Made by a program: the position numbers and the translations under genes. The notes under the pieces are model-generated. The model had not been told where the DNA came from, made no database searches, and saw only the letters and a list, made by a program, of their open reading frames with translations. From Mycolicibacterium sp. CR10 (GTDB lineage Bacteria; Actinomycetota; Actinomycetes; Mycobacteriales; Mycobacteriaceae): DNA of 64,000 nucleotides. Shown piece after piece: positions 53,135-62,305 of the stretch. The stretch is taken from the NCBI RefSeq assembly GCF_005222675.1, contig NZ_STGE01000012.1, positions 1 through 64,000 of the forward strand, in the 5' to 3' direction. Within the stretch, counting starts at the first letter, position 1, and each line of letters opens with the position of its first letter.

Positions 53135-53785
53135 TCAGGCCACTGCGGGCGCCCGGCTGTCGGTCAAGGGGGCGCCGGTCTTGGCGACCACATCGTCGAA
53201 GTCCACCCCGGGGGCCAGTTCCACGACCGCGAAGCCGTCGCCGCGGGTATCGAACACCCCGAGATCGGTGATCACCCGGCTCACCACAGCCTTACCGGTC
53301 AACGGCAGGTCACACGACGAAACAAGTTTCGCGGCACCGGATTTGGCGATGTGGTCCATCAGGACGATGACCCTTCCGGCGCCGCTGACCAGGTCCATCG
53401 CGCCGCCCATGCCTTTGACCATGGCCCCGGGCACCATCCAGTTGGCGAGATCGCCGTTGGCCGCGACCTGCATGCCGCCCAGCACGGCGACGTCGACGTG
53501 GCCGCCGCGAATCATCGCGAAGCTGGCGGCCGAGTCGAAGTACGATGCGCCGGCGACCACCGACACCGTCTGCTTGCCGGCGTTGACGAGATCGGGGTCG
53601 ACCTCGTCCTCGTACGGGAAGGGCCCGACGCCGAGGATGCCGTTCTCGGCGTGCAGCGTGACCTCCGACCCTGCAGGCAGGTAGTCGGGAATCAAGGTGG
53701 GCAGCCCAATGCCGAGGTTGACGTAGTCGCCGTCGTTGAGTTCCCGGGCCGCGCGGGCAGCCATCTCGCTACGTGTCCAACTCAT
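53135..53785 (-). CDS. pcaJ: 3-oxoadipate CoA-transferase, beta subunit
   Basis: 216 residues. Family I CoA-transferase beta chain with the catalytic Glu47 in [11 protein letters not shown] and [14 protein letters not shown]. With PcaI it moves CoA from succinyl-CoA to beta-ketoadipate. It is the last gene of the four-gene minus-strand operon and overlaps pcaI by ATGA. Confidence 0.93.
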   Translation of the reverse strand: MSWTRSEMAARAARELNDGDYVNLGIGLPTLIPDYLPAGSEVTLHAENGILGVGPFPYEDEVDPDLVNAGKQTVSVVAGASYFDSAASFAMIRGGHVDVAVLGGMQVAANGDLANWMVPGAMVKGMGGAMDLVSGAGRVIVLMDHIAKSGAAKLVSSCDLPLTGKAVVSRVITDLGVFDTRGDGFAVVELAPGVDFDDVVAKTGAPLTDSRAPAVA

Positions 53786-54573
53786 TTCGCAACCTCCTGC
53801 AGTGGTTCCGGCCGCTGCCGGGTGGTCAGCTTCTCGATTCCCTTGCGGGTCGCCTGCTGGGGACTGAGCTCGTGCACACGCTGCACGAAGATGCCGGGCA
53901 GGTGGATCTTGTCGGGGTGCAACTCCCCGACCTCCACCACGCGCTCGGCCTCCACCACCGTCACCCGGCCCGACATCGCCGCCGGCGGGTTGAAGTTGCG
54001 CGCGGCAGCGTGGAAGACGCAGTTGCCCGCCTTGTCGGCGATGGCGGCGCGCACCAGCGCGTAGTCGGTGACGATCGATTCCTCGAGCAGCATCTCGCGC
54101 CCGTGGAACACCCTGACCTCCTTGGGTTCTGACGCCAGCGCCACGGTGCCGTCGGTGTGGTAGCGCCACGGCAAGCCGCCCTCGGCCACCATGGTGCCGA
54201 CGCCGGTGGGGGTGAAGAAGGCGCCGATACCGCTGCCGCCGGCGCGCAGCCGCTCGGCCAGCGTGCCCTGTGGGGTCAGCTCGACCGTCAGCTCACCCGC
54301 GAGGTATTGGCGGGCGAACTCCTTGTTCTCACCGACATAGGAGGCGATGACCCGGGTGATCCTGCGGGCCTCGAGCAGCAGCCCCAGCCCGCCGCCGTCG
54401 ACGCCGCAGTTGTTGCTGACGATGGTCAGATCGCCGGCGCCCTGCTCGAGTAGCGCCTCGATGAGGAACCACGGGATGCCCGCGAGGCCGAAGCCGCCGA
54501 CCGCGATGCTGGCACCGTCGGGGATGTCGGCCACCGCGTCGGCGGCCGAGCTCACCACTTTGTCGAGGGTCAT
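53782..54573 (-). CDS. pcaI: 3-oxoadipate CoA-transferase, alpha subunit
   Basis: 263 residues. [22 protein letters not shown] is the CoA-transferase alpha signature; [15 protein letters not shown] and [37 protein letters not shown] follow. Works with PcaJ as a heteromer. Start ATG overlaps the pcaD stop (54570-54573); stop overlaps the pcaJ start. Confidence 0.93.
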   Translation of the reverse strand: MTLDKVVSSAADAVADIPDGASIAVGGFGLAGIPWFLIEALLEQGAGDLTIVSNNCGVDGGGLGLLLEARRITRVIASYVGENKEFARQYLAGELTVELTPQGTLAERLRAGGSGIGAFFTPTGVGTMVAEGGLPWRYHTDGTVALASEPKEVRVFHGREMLLEESIVTDYALVRAAIADKAGNCVFHAAARNFNPPAAMSGRVTVVEAERVVEVGELHPDKIHLPGIFVQRVHELSPQQATRKGIEKLTTRQRPEPLQEVAK

Positions 54574-55322
54574 GACTGCTCCAGGTGTTCGATGAGGGCC
54601 GGGGTGACCACCCCGGGCTGTTCGGCGTTGGCGAGATGTGCGGCGTGCTCGACGATCAGCAGCCGGGAGTTCGGGATACCCGCGGCGATCTCGGCCAGCT
54701 TGGCGGGCGGGGTCGCGGGATCGTCGGCTCCGGCGAGGGCCAGCGTCGCAGCGCTGATGCCCGACAGTTGTTGGCGGAGGTCGAGTTCGGCAATGGCGTC
54801 GCAGCAGCTGGCATAGCCTTCGGCCGGGGTGGCGGCGACCATCTGCTGCCAGGGGTTCCGGTCGCCGAGGTATCCGGCGGTGAACCAGCGTTCGACTACG
54901 GCGCCGGCGACCGACTCGGCCCCGTGGGCGCGCACGCTGGCGGCGCGGTCGGTCCATGCGCTGGCGGGGGGAAGCTGGGCGCCGGTGCACAGCAGTGCGA
55001 TCCGGTGGACCCGCGAGGGGTTTCGGACGGCGACCCGCATCGTCGTCATGCCGCCCAGAGACAGCCCGACCAGGTGTGCGCGTTCGATGTCGAGCCGGTC
55101 CAGCAGCGCGATCAGGTCGTCGGCGAGGTCGTCGATCGAGTACGGTCCGGCGGGCACAGGTGATTCGCCGTGCCCGCGGGTGTCATAGCGCACCACCGTG
55201 AAATGCTGCTCCAGTTCCGCCATCTGGGCATCCCACATCCGATGGGTGGACCCCAGCGAGTTGGACAACACCACCGCGGGCCCGGAGCCGGAGACGACCG
55301 CGTGCACGTCCACGGCCGTCAT
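54570..55322 (-). CDS. pcaD: 3-oxoadipate enol-lactonase
   Basis: 250 residues, alpha/beta hydrolase with nucleophile GLSLGG (Ser88), RYDTRGHGESPVPAGPYSIDDLADDL and a C-terminal VEHAAHLANAEQP (His). It hydrolyses the enol-lactone to beta-ketoadipate. It is separate from PcaC, which lies on the opposite strand. ATG overlaps the pcaF stop (55319-55322). Confidence 0.92.
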   Translation of the reverse strand: MTAVDVHAVVSGSGPAVVLSNSLGSTHRMWDAQMAELEQHFTVVRYDTRGHGESPVPAGPYSIDDLADDLIALLDRLDIERAHLVGLSLGGMTTMRVAVRNPSRVHRIALLCTGAQLPPASAWTDRAASVRAHGAESVAGAVVERWFTAGYLGDRNPWQQMVAATPAEGYASCCDAIAELDLRQQLSGISAATLALAGADDPATPPAKLAEIAAGIPNSRLLIVEHAAHLANAEQPGVVTPALIEHLEQS

Positions 55323-56530
55323 CGCAGCGTCTCGAACACGGCGGCCAGCCCCTGTCCGCCACCGATGCACATGGTCTCCAGCACGTAGCGGGCATTGCGG
55401 CGGCGGGCTTCGTAGGCCGCGGTGGCCAGGATGCGGGCGCCGGTCGCGCCGACAGGATGGCCGAGCGAGATGCCCGACCCGTTCGGGTTGACCCGGTCGT
55501 CGAGCGGGTCCATTTTCCACTCGGCGAGGACGGCCAGAACCTGGGCGGCGAAGGCCTCGTTGAGTTCGATCAGGTCGATCTCGTCGAGCGTCAGCCCGGC
55601 GCGATCCAGCGCCGCAGCCGTGGCACTGACCGGACCGATCCCCATCACCTCTGGGCTGCACCCGGTCACCGCCCACGATCGCAGCGCTAACAGCGGTGTG
55701 AGGGAACGCCTTTCCGCCTCCGCGGCGGTGGTCACGACGCACATCGCGGCACCGTCGTTCTGACCGGACGCGTTTCCGGCGGTGACGGTGGATTCGGCGT
55801 CGACCTTCACGCGGATCGGCCGCAGTGCGGACAGCGTCTCGAGGTCGATGCCGGCCCGCGGGTGCTCGTCGCGGTCGACGACGACGTCGGGCTTGCCCCG
55901 GCGGCCGGGCACGGTGACCGCCACCATCTCGTCGGCGAAGTGACCGGCGTCGTGGGCCGCCACCGCCCTGTGGTGGCTGCGCACCGCCAGCTCGTCCTGC
56001 TCGCTTCGGGAGATCGCGTACTCGCGCCGCAGGTTCTCCGCGGTCTCGATCATGCCGCCCGCGACGGGATAGGTTGCACCGCCTGCGGTTTCGCGGGCGC
56101 GATCCAGGCGGTCGAGAAGCGACACGCCGCCCTGGCGGACCCCGGTGCGCAATCCGAGCGCGTAATGCTCGACGTTGGACATCGATTCCGCGCCGCCGGC
56201 GACCACGACCCGGGCCGCTCCGGTCGCCACCTGGCCGGCCGCGTACAGCACGGCCTGCAGGCCGGATCCGCAGCGCCGATCGATCTGCAGACCGGGCACC
56301 CCGGTCCCCAACCCGGCGTCGAGGGCAGCGATGCGGCCGATCGCCGGGGCCTCACCACTGGCGTAGCCGTTGCCCAGGATCACGTCGTCGATGTCACCCT
56401 CCCCCAGACCGGTGCGCGCCGACAGTTCGCGCAGCACCACCGTGGCCAGGTCGGCGGCGCTCAGTGCGGCGAGCGCCCCGCCCATCCGGGCGACCGGGGT
56501 TCGAAGCGGGCTGCAGATGACGACGTCCAT
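55319..56530 (-). CDS. pcaF: Beta-ketoadipyl-CoA thiolase
   Basis: 403 residues. Thiolase with nucleophile Cys87 (QIDRRCGSGLQAVL), NGSGISLGHPVGATGARI (His) and the second Cys in ETMCIGGGQGLAAVFE. It splits beta-ketoadipyl-CoA to succinyl-CoA and acetyl-CoA. It is the first gene of pcaF-pcaD-pcaI-pcaJ; all three junctions are 4-base ATGA overlaps. Divergent from the LysR gene across 76 bases. Confidence 0.93.
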   Translation of the reverse strand: MDVVICSPLRTPVARMGGALAALSAADLATVVLRELSARTGLGEGDIDDVILGNGYASGEAPAIGRIAALDAGLGTGVPGLQIDRRCGSGLQAVLYAAGQVATGAARVVVAGGAESMSNVEHYALGLRTGVRQGGVSLLDRLDRARETAGGATYPVAGGMIETAENLRREYAISRSEQDELAVRSHHRAVAAHDAGHFADEMVAVTVPGRRGKPDVVVDRDEHPRAGIDLETLSALRPIRVKVDAESTVTAGNASGQNDGAAMCVVTTAAEAERRSLTPLLALRSWAVTGCSPEVMGIGPVSATAAALDRAGLTLDEIDLIELNEAFAAQVLAVLAEWKMDPLDDRVNPNGSGISLGHPVGATGARILATAAYEARRRNARYVLETMCIGGGQGLAAVFETLR

Positions 56531-56552
56531 GCCTCAACGCTAGGTGCGCCAC

Positions 56553-56588
56553 TCAGTAATCTGAAGTACTCAAATCAGCCGCATTGAG
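56553..56588. promoter_or_regulatory. Likely LysR binding region between pcaF and the LysR gene
   Basis: Two dyads lie in the 76-bp gap: TCAG-TAAT-CTGA (56553-56564) and CTCAA-N10-TTGAG (56569-56588). LysR proteins bind interrupted dyads of this form (T-N11-A) near divergent promoters. Which one is the recognition site cannot be told from the sequence. Confidence 0.5.
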
Positions 56589-56606
56589 AGGTCTAGAGTT
56601 TTAATC

Positions 56607-57503
56607 ATGGAGCTGCGTCACCTCCGCTACTTCCGCGCTGTCGCCGAGGAGCTGCACTTCGGCCGGGCGGCTGAGCGGCTGCACATCGCCCAGCCTCCGC
56701 TGTCTCAGCAGATCCGTCAGCTGGAACGCGAACTGCAGGTGACCCTGCTGACCCGCACCACCCGCTCCGTCGAGCTGACACCGGCCGGGCGGGCCTACCT
56801 GCTGCGCGCCGTCGCGATCCTCGACGACGTCGACGACGCCGGGGAGCAGGCCCGCCGGATCAGCGACGGCTTGGAGGGACGGCTGGTCATCGGGTGTGTG
56901 GGCTCGGCGACGTACTCGTTGCTGCCCCGGCTGGTGCGGACCCTGCGCGAGACACTGCCCGGCGTCGAGGTCAGCGTGCGCGGTGAGATGCTCGCACCGG
57001 CGCAGCTTCTCGCGCTGCAGGCCGGCGAGATCGATCTGGCGCTGCTACGGCCGCCGGTGCGGCAGCCGGGGGTCGCGACCGAGGTGATCCGCCGGGACCG
57101 GCTGCTCGCGGCACTGCCGGCGGGCCACCCGCTGGCGGCCCGTGAGGAACTGTCGGTGGCCGACCTTCGGGACGAAGAATTCGTCGCCCACGCCAGCCAT
57201 GGTCGTTCCGTGATGAGCAGCATCCTGGCCGCGGCGTGCGCCGACGCCGGCTTCGTGCCCAACGTGCGCCACGAGGTGACGGAGACGTCGACGCTGGTGA
57301 CGCTCGTCGCGGCCGGCCTCGGAGTGGCGATCGTGCCCGCTCCGACCGCGGCGCTGGACATCGCGGGAGTCGACTACCGCCCCCTGACACCCACCGCCCT
57401 CGGCGTCGACCTGCTGGCAGGCACCCTCACGACCACCGAGAATCCACTGATCGACAACGTGATCGCCACACTGCGGGACCTCGAGTTCGACTCGCCCCGA
57501 TAG
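56607..57503 (+). CDS. LysR-family regulator of the pca genes (predicted)
   Basis: 298 residues. N-terminal winged HTH LRHLRYFRAVAEELHFGRAAERLHIAQPPLSQQIRQLERELQVTLL, then a periplasmic-binding-like effector domain (about 90-290). It resembles CatR/PcaQ-type activators of aromatic degradation. Divergence from pcaF supports control of pcaFDIJ; the likely co-inducer is a pathway intermediate. Actinobacterial pca genes are more often under IclR-type PcaR proteins. Confidence 0.85.
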   Translation: MELRHLRYFRAVAEELHFGRAAERLHIAQPPLSQQIRQLERELQVTLLTRTTRSVELTPAGRAYLLRAVAILDDVDDAGEQARRISDGLEGRLVIGCVGSATYSLLPRLVRTLRETLPGVEVSVRGEMLAPAQLLALQAGEIDLALLRPPVRQPGVATEVIRRDRLLAALPAGHPLAAREELSVADLRDEEFVAHASHGRSVMSSILAAACADAGFVPNVRHEVTETSTLVTLVAAGLGVAIVPAPTAALDIAGVDYRPLTPTALGVDLLAGTLTTTENPLIDNVIATLRDLEFDSPR

Positions 57504-57514
57504 GCTCACCCCTC

Positions 57515-58468
57515 GTGCGCGCCGTCCTCATCGTGAACCCCAATGCGACCTCGACGACGCCTGCGGGCCGCGATCTGCTGGCCCACGCGCTGGAGAGTCG
57601 CACCAAACTGAGCGTTATCCACACCGACCACCGCGGCCACGCCATCGAGATCGCGCAGCGGGCCGCCCGCGGCGGGGTGGACGTGCTGATCGTGCACGGC
57701 GGCGACGGCACGGTGAACGAGGTGGTCAACGGCATCGTCGGCGAACTCGGACCGGGCGCGGCGGGCCCCGCGGTGGGCGTGGTGCCCGGTGGATCGGCCA
57801 ACGTGTTCGCCCGCGCGCTGGGCATCAGCCCGGACCCCATCGAGGCGACCAACCAGCTCGTCGACCTTCTCGGCGACTACCGACGCAACCGGCGCTGGCG
57901 GCGCATCGGCCTGATGGACTGCCAGGAACGCTGGGGGGTGTTCACCGCGGGCATGGGGGTGGACGGCGACGTCGTCGCGGCCGTGGAGGCGCAGCGGGCG
58001 AAGGGCCGCAAGGTCACCGCGTCGCGCTACATCCGCGTCGCGACCCGCGAGATGCTGGCGAAAGCGCGCCGAGAGCCGACGCTGACGCTGCAGCTACCCG
58101 ACCGCGAACCGATCTCCGGCGTTCACTTCGCCTTCGTGTCGAATTCCAGCCCCTGGACCTATGCCAACAAGCGCCCGGTGTGGACGAACCCCGACACCAC
58201 CTTCGAAACCGGCCTGGGGGTGTTCGCGATCACCAGCATGAACGTGTGGGGCAACCTGGGCCTGGTGCGCCGGATGCTCTCGAGCAAGCCACGCATCGAG
58301 GCCAAGCACCTGATCCGCGACGACGACCTCGCCTGGTTGCGGATCACCAGCACCACGCCCGTCGCGTGCCAGATCGACGGCGATTACGTCGGTCTGCGCG
58401 AATCGATGCAGTTCACCGCTGTGCCTGACGCTGTCGCGGTGGTGGCCCCGCCCCCGCACGCCGACTGA
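57515..58468 (+). CDS. Diacylglycerol/sphingosine-kinase-fold lipid kinase (Rv3218-like)
   Basis: 317 residues. DAGK catalytic domain with VLIVNPNAT, the nucleotide motif HGGDGTVNEVVNG and PGGSANVFARALGI. The C-terminal beta-rich domain ends in QIDGDYVGLRESMQFTAVPDAVAVV. It would phosphorylate a lipid such as diacylglycerol at the inner membrane face; the substrate is not defined. GTG start at 57515, 11 bases after the LysR stop. It resumes the gene order shared with M. tuberculosis. Confidence 0.85.
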   Translation: MRAVLIVNPNATSTTPAGRDLLAHALESRTKLSVIHTDHRGHAIEIAQRAARGGVDVLIVHGGDGTVNEVVNGIVGELGPGAAGPAVGVVPGGSANVFARALGISPDPIEATNQLVDLLGDYRRNRRWRRIGLMDCQERWGVFTAGMGVDGDVVAAVEAQRAKGRKVTASRYIRVATREMLAKARREPTLTLQLPDREPISGVHFAFVSNSSPWTYANKRPVWTNPDTTFETGLGVFAITSMNVWGNLGLVRRMLSSKPRIEAKHLIRDDDLAWLRITSTTPVACQIDGDYVGLRESMQFTAVPDAVAVVAPPPHAD

Positions 58469-58740
58469 TTCACCGCGCTGACCAGGACAAACCTTGATTG
58501 CAAGCGAGCTCACAGGCGGGATTTAAGGCGCAGGTGGGTTTAGCGTAGTACAACGGAGTTAGGGTTCTGGTAACGGACCTCGGTAGTGACATTGCCCACG
58601 TGTTAACGAACTGCTATTGACATCTGTTCAGCCTGTGAAAGCATCTTATGCAACAGCGCGGAAACATTTGGTGCGCTTGCGTTAACAGCCGAAAGTAAAG
58701 CTCGTGCGCTCTGCTGCGCACACGAAAAGGAGTTAGAGCC
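58469..58740 (+). promoter_or_regulatory. whiB1 upstream region with CRP-type site
   Basis: 272 bases without a gene. AGTGACATTGCCCACG at 58585-58600 resembles the cAMP receptor protein (Rv3676-type) site known upstream of whiB1 (GTGA-N6-CAC form). TTGACA at 58617-58622 could be a -35 with a poorly defined -10 near CATCTTAT (58642-58649). GGAG lies at 58729-58732, before the ATG. The CRP site upstream of the promoter would suit activation. Confidence 0.6.
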
Positions 58741-58995
58741 ATGGATTGGCGCCATAAGGCGGTCTGTCGCGACGAGGATCCGGAACTGTTCTTCCCGGTG
58801 GGAAACAGCGGACCGGCCCTCGCCCAGATCGCTGACGCGAAGATCGTCTGCAACCGTTGTCCGGTTACCGCGGAGTGCCTGAGCTGGGCATTGGAGTCGG
58901 GCCAGGACGCCGGCGTGTGGGGCGGCATGAGCGAGGACGAGCGTCGCGCGCTCAAGCGTCGCAATGCTCGCACCAAGGCGCGCAGCTCGGTCTGA
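58741..58995 (+). CDS. whiB1: WhiB1, Fe-S transcription factor
   Basis: 84 residues. Fe-S cysteines Cys9, Cys37, Cys40 and Cys46, the turn GVWGGM and a basic C-terminus (RRALKRRNARTKARSS) without an AT-hook. WhiB1 is essential, senses nitric oxide through its 4Fe-4S cluster and binds SigA. It is followed by a strong hairpin and converges on pdtaS. Confidence 0.95.
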   Translation: MDWRHKAVCRDEDPELFFPVGNSGPALAQIADAKIVCNRCPVTAECLSWALESGQDAGVWGGMSEDERRALKRRNARTKARSSV

Positions 58996-59014
58996 CCCGA
59001 ACCAGCGCGCAGTG

Positions 59015-59040
59015 ACGGCCCCGACGAAAGTCGGGGCCGT
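59015..59040. terminator. Hairpin terminator after whiB1
   Basis: A perfect 11-bp stem ACGGCCCCGAC/GTCGGGGCCGT closed by a GAAA tetraloop. It is followed by AACTATG without a U run. It lies between the convergent whiB1 and pdtaS genes and could serve both. Confidence 0.75.
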
Positions 59041-59113
59041 AACTATGTGAATTCAATTCGGGCGGATAACGACCGGGTTTTCGACAGGAACCGCCATTTT
59101 TCGTGGCGCGTCA

Positions 59114-60601
59114 TTATTGGGTGGAACGTCCGCGCCTGCCGATCGGCACCCGCAGGATCACATCGGTTCCGCCGGTGGGCACCCCGTGCATGCCCAGCGA
59201 CCCGTCGAGTTCCGCCGACACCAGCGTGCGCACGATCTGCAGCCCGAGACGGTCGGACTTCTCCAGGCTGAAGCCGTCCGGTAACCCGCGCCCGTCGTCG
59301 TGCACCACGACGTCGAGCCAGCGGGCGGAACGCTCCGAACGGATCGTGACGCAACCCTGCGGGGCGGTGGCGTCGAAGGCGTGCTCGATCGCGTTCTGCA
59401 CGAGTTCGGTGATCACCATGATCAGCGCGGTAGCGCGATCGGCATCGAGAACGCCGAGCTCCCCCACCCGGTTGATCCGGATCGGGGAATCGACCGTCGC
59501 CACGTCGTTCATGATCGGCAGGATCCGGTCGATGACCTCATCGAGGTTGACTTCCTCGTCGACCGACATCGACAGGGCGTCGTGCACCAGCGCGATCGAG
59601 GACACCCGGCGCACCGATTCGATCAATGCCTCGCGGCCCTCGGCATTGTTGGTGCGACGCGCCTGCAACCGCAGCAGCGCAGCCACCGTCTGCAGGTTGT
59701 TCTTCACGCGGTGGTGGATCTCGCGGATGGTCGCGTCCTTGGACAGCAGCGCCCGGTCGCGGCGCTTGACCTCGGTGACGTCGCGGATCAGTACCGCGGC
59801 CCCCACGCCGGCGCCATTGACCACCAGGGGCAGCGTGCGCAGCAGCACCGCGGCGCCTCCGGCGTCGACCTCCATCCGCATGCTGGATCCACCGGCCAGC
59901 GAGTCCCGGACGTGGTTGGCCAGTTCCTGGGCCTCGAACGGGTCGGAAATCAGGGGCCGGGTGACGCTGACCAGGTTGTGGGACTCGAGCTCAGCAGCCA
60001 GCCCCATCCGGTGGTACGCCGAGATCGCGTTCGGGCTGGCGTAGGTGACCAGCCCGGTCTCGTCCAGCCGGATGAACCCGTCGCCCACCCGGGGGCTCGA
60101 TCGGGACATAGCGAGGTCACCGACGTTGGGAAAGGTGCCTTCGGACAGCATGTGCAGCAGGTCGCCCGCACAGTCCACGTACGCCGTCTCCAGCGGGCTG
60201 GATTGCCGTGGGGCCAGCGACGTCTGATGGGTCAGCACGGCGACGACCCGGCTGCCATGGCGCACCGGCACGGCCTCGACGTTCAGGCCGGGTGAACCGT
60301 CCCGTCCCTCGAACTTGGCGCCTCCGATGACGCCGGATTGGAAGGCGGCGGCCACGATCGGGAGGTCCTCGGTGTTGGCGAGGGTGCCGACGGCGTCGGC
60401 CAGCAGCACGGTCGCCGCGGTGTTGGGACGAACCTGCGCGACACACACCACTTTGCCGTCATCGCGTGCGACCCACATCAGGTAGTCGGCGAAGGACAGG
60501 TCGGCCAGCAGCTGCCATTCCCCCACCACGGCGTGCAGGTGGTCGACGGCGCTGCCGGGGAGGATGGTGTGCTCGGCGAGCAGGTCACCGAGGGTGGACA
60601 C
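59114..60601 (-). CDS. pdtaS: Sensor histidine kinase PdtaS
   Basis: 495 residues. Layout: GAF-like domain (about 1-150), PAS domain (about 170-280), HisKA_2 segment IREIHHRVKNNLQTVAALLRL (phospho-acceptor His296/297) and an ATPase domain with TELVQNAIEHAF and VVHDDGRGLPDG. It has no transmembrane helix, so it is cytosolic. It phosphorylates the antiterminator-type regulator PdtaR, encoded elsewhere. GTG start at 60601. It is the last minus-strand gene of this block and converges on whiB1. Confidence 0.93.
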   Translation of the reverse strand: MSTLGDLLAEHTILPGSAVDHLHAVVGEWQLLADLSFADYLMWVARDDGKVVCVAQVRPNTAATVLLADAVGTLANTEDLPIVAAAFQSGVIGGAKFEGRDGSPGLNVEAVPVRHGSRVVAVLTHQTSLAPRQSSPLETAYVDCAGDLLHMLSEGTFPNVGDLAMSRSSPRVGDGFIRLDETGLVTYASPNAISAYHRMGLAAELESHNLVSVTRPLISDPFEAQELANHVRDSLAGGSSMRMEVDAGGAAVLLRTLPLVVNGAGVGAAVLIRDVTEVKRRDRALLSKDATIREIHHRVKNNLQTVAALLRLQARRTNNAEGREALIESVRRVSSIALVHDALSMSVDEEVNLDEVIDRILPIMNDVATVDSPIRINRVGELGVLDADRATALIMVITELVQNAIEHAFDATAPQGCVTIRSERSARWLDVVVHDDGRGLPDGFSLEKSDRLGLQIVRTLVSAELDGSLGMHGVPTGGTDVILRVPIGRRGRSTQ

Positions 60602-60646
60602 GGCCTACTGCGTTCGGAGCGGGTCGGTCGTGCGGGTCAACGCGCG

Positions 60647-60862
60647 CTAGCTGATGACCGCGATGAGGTCGCCGGCCTGGATCACGTCACCGACGGACAC
60701 GCTGACCTTGCTGACGGTCCCGGCGACCTCGGCGAGCACGGGGATCTCCATTTTCATCGACTCCAGCAGCACCAGGGTGTCGCCTTCGCCGATCTGATCG
60801 CCCTCGTGAACCACGACCTCGAGCACACTGGCCACGATCTCCGCGCGAACGTCCTCGGCCAT
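60647..60862 (-). CDS. Biotin carrier-like protein TB7.3
   Basis: 71 residues, a single biotinyl domain with the modified lysine in LLESMKMEIPVLAE (Lys37). It opens MAEDVRAEIVASVLEVVV and ends GDLIAVIS, the full length of the M. tuberculosis TB7.3 family. It may serve an acyl-CoA carboxylase as a detached carrier. ATG at 60862 chosen because GGGGTGAAG precedes it; an ATG five codons upstream lacks a ribosome binding site. It ends 45 bases before the pdtaS start. Confidence 0.92.
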   Translation of the reverse strand: MAEDVRAEIVASVLEVVVHEGDQIGEGDTLVLLESMKMEIPVLAEVAGTVSKVSVSVGDVIQAGDLIAVIS

Positions 60863-61042
60863 CTTCACCCCACTCATCAAACCGCTGGTGCTGTCGAGTC
60901 CTATCGAACCACAACCACAGGCCCGCGTCCCATGACCCCGCACCGGCGGCGCGGCAAATCGGGTTCCCTGAGCATGAGACAATGGCTTCAACGCATCCGC
61001 TGCGCGCGGGTTGACAACACACCGACTACTTGGAGGTACACC

Positions 61043-61135
61043 ATGGCCAAGCGTGGCCGTAAGAAGCGCGACCGCAAGCACTCGCAGGCCAATCACGGCA
61101 AGCGCCCCAACTGCGGTTCGAAGTCGGTCAAGTAG
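61043..61135 (+). CDS. Small ribosomal protein bL37
   Basis: 30 residues, opening MAKRGRKKRDRKHSQANHG and highly basic. It matches the tiny large-subunit protein bL37 found in mycobacterial ribosome structures. GGAGG lies 6 bases before the ATG, so it is a well-formed gene despite its size. The tail ending CGSKSVK is a few residues longer than the 24-residue form I recall from M. smegmatis. It stands alone between TB7.3 (divergent) and rshA (convergent). Confidence 0.82.
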   Translation: MAKRGRKKRDRKHSQANHGKRPNCGSKSVK

Positions 61136-61237
61136 CCCGGTCCCCCTGGGGGGCGGGGCTCGCTAACCGCTCTTGTCCAGCCCCTTTTCCAGGAAGTTCC
61201 CGATCGACGACACCGTTCGCGACGGCACCGTTCTCGG

Positions 61238-61570
61238 TCAGCCGCGACGGATGATCGTGGTGCGGCTGATCTCGATGCGCAACCGCTCACGCAGGCTCTC
61301 GGGGGCGCGTTCGCCGCTGCACTTGGTGGCGATCAGCGACTTGATCCTCTCCTCAACGCCGTAGTGGCGCAGGCAGGTCGGGCATTCCTCGAGGTGGTGG
61401 CGCAGCTTGTCGCGTGTCTCGACGGTGCACTCACCGTCGAGCAGCGTCCACACCTCGGCGATGACGGCCGCGCACTCGGGATGCTCCGGGTCGATCGGGC
61501 CAACCGGCGGGCTCCATCGCTCCTCGGCGCCCGAGCCCTCCGCATCGCCGGTGAAATCGGTGCCACTCAT
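61238..61570 (-). CDS. rshA: Anti-sigma factor RshA (zinc-associated)
   Basis: 110 residues. The ZAS motif HHLEECPTC gives His59, Cys63 and Cys66. RshA holds SigH inactive in the reduced cytoplasm and releases it on disulfide stress. Its ATG overlaps the sigH stop (ATGA, 61567-61570), giving coupled synthesis. The N-terminus has about 25 acidic, non-conserved residues. Confidence 0.93.
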   Translation of the reverse strand: MSGTDFTGDAEGSGAEERWSPPVGPIDPEHPECAAVIAEVWTLLDGECTVETRDKLRHHLEECPTCLRHYGVEERIKSLIATKCSGERAPESLRERLRIEISRTTIIRRG

Positions 61571-62223
61571 GACGAGACCTCCTCCGGCGCGTCGGACTGC
61601 TCACCGCGGATGAAGCCGCGATCGCGGGCTACATCGGCCAACAACTCGCGGAGCTGACGTCTGCCGCGGTGCAACCGCGACATCACCGTCCCAATCGGCG
61701 TGTCCATGATTTCGGCGATCTCCTTGTACGGGAAGCCTTCGACGTCGGCGTAGTACACCGCCATCCGGAACTCTTCGGGCAGCGCCTGAAGTGCTTCCTT
61801 GATCTCATTGTCGGGCAGTAACTCCAGCGCTTCGACCTCGGCCGAACGCAGTCCACGGGACGTGTGTTGGGCGTTGGCCGCGAGCTGCCAGTCGGTGATC
61901 TCCTCGGTCGGATACTCGGCCGGCTGGCGCTGCTTCTTGCGGTAGCTGTTGATGTAGGTGTTGGTCAGGATCCGGTACAGCCACGCCTTGAGGTTCGTCC
62001 CCTCGCGGAACGACCGAAAACCCGAGTAGGCCTTGACCATCGTTTCCTGCAGCAGGTCCTCCGCATCGGCCGGATTGCGCGTCATCCGCAGCGCACCGCC
62101 GTAGAGCTGGTCGAGCATCGGGATGGCATCCCGTTCGAACCGGGCCGTCAGCTCGGCGTCGGTTTCCTCCGGTTTGTCTTCCTCGAGAATCGCGTCTGAG
62201 GCCAGTCCATCGGTGTCGGTCAT
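61567..62223 (-). CDS. sigH: ECF sigma factor SigH
   Basis: 218 residues. Region 2 ([61 protein letters not shown]) and region 4 ([44 protein letters not shown]) are intact. SigH directs thioredoxin, ClpB and related heat/disulfide stress genes. ATG at 62223 chosen: the frame is open further upstream, but the likely promoter lies inside that part. A GTG four codons upstream is possible. Followed by rshA. Confidence 0.95.
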   Translation of the reverse strand: MTDTDGLASDAILEEDKPEETDAELTARFERDAIPMLDQLYGGALRMTRNPADAEDLLQETMVKAYSGFRSFREGTNLKAWLYRILTNTYINSYRKKQRQPAEYPTEEITDWQLAANAQHTSRGLRSAEVEALELLPDNEIKEALQALPEEFRMAVYYADVEGFPYKEIAEIMDTPIGTVMSRLHRGRRQLRELLADVARDRGFIRGEQSDAPEEVSS

Positions 62224-62305
62224 CGTGGGGAACACCGTCCCTTCTGTAGCGGCGCCACCAATCACGTCCAGCAGAATCACTGGACGTACAGGGGCCTCCA
62301 TGGCC

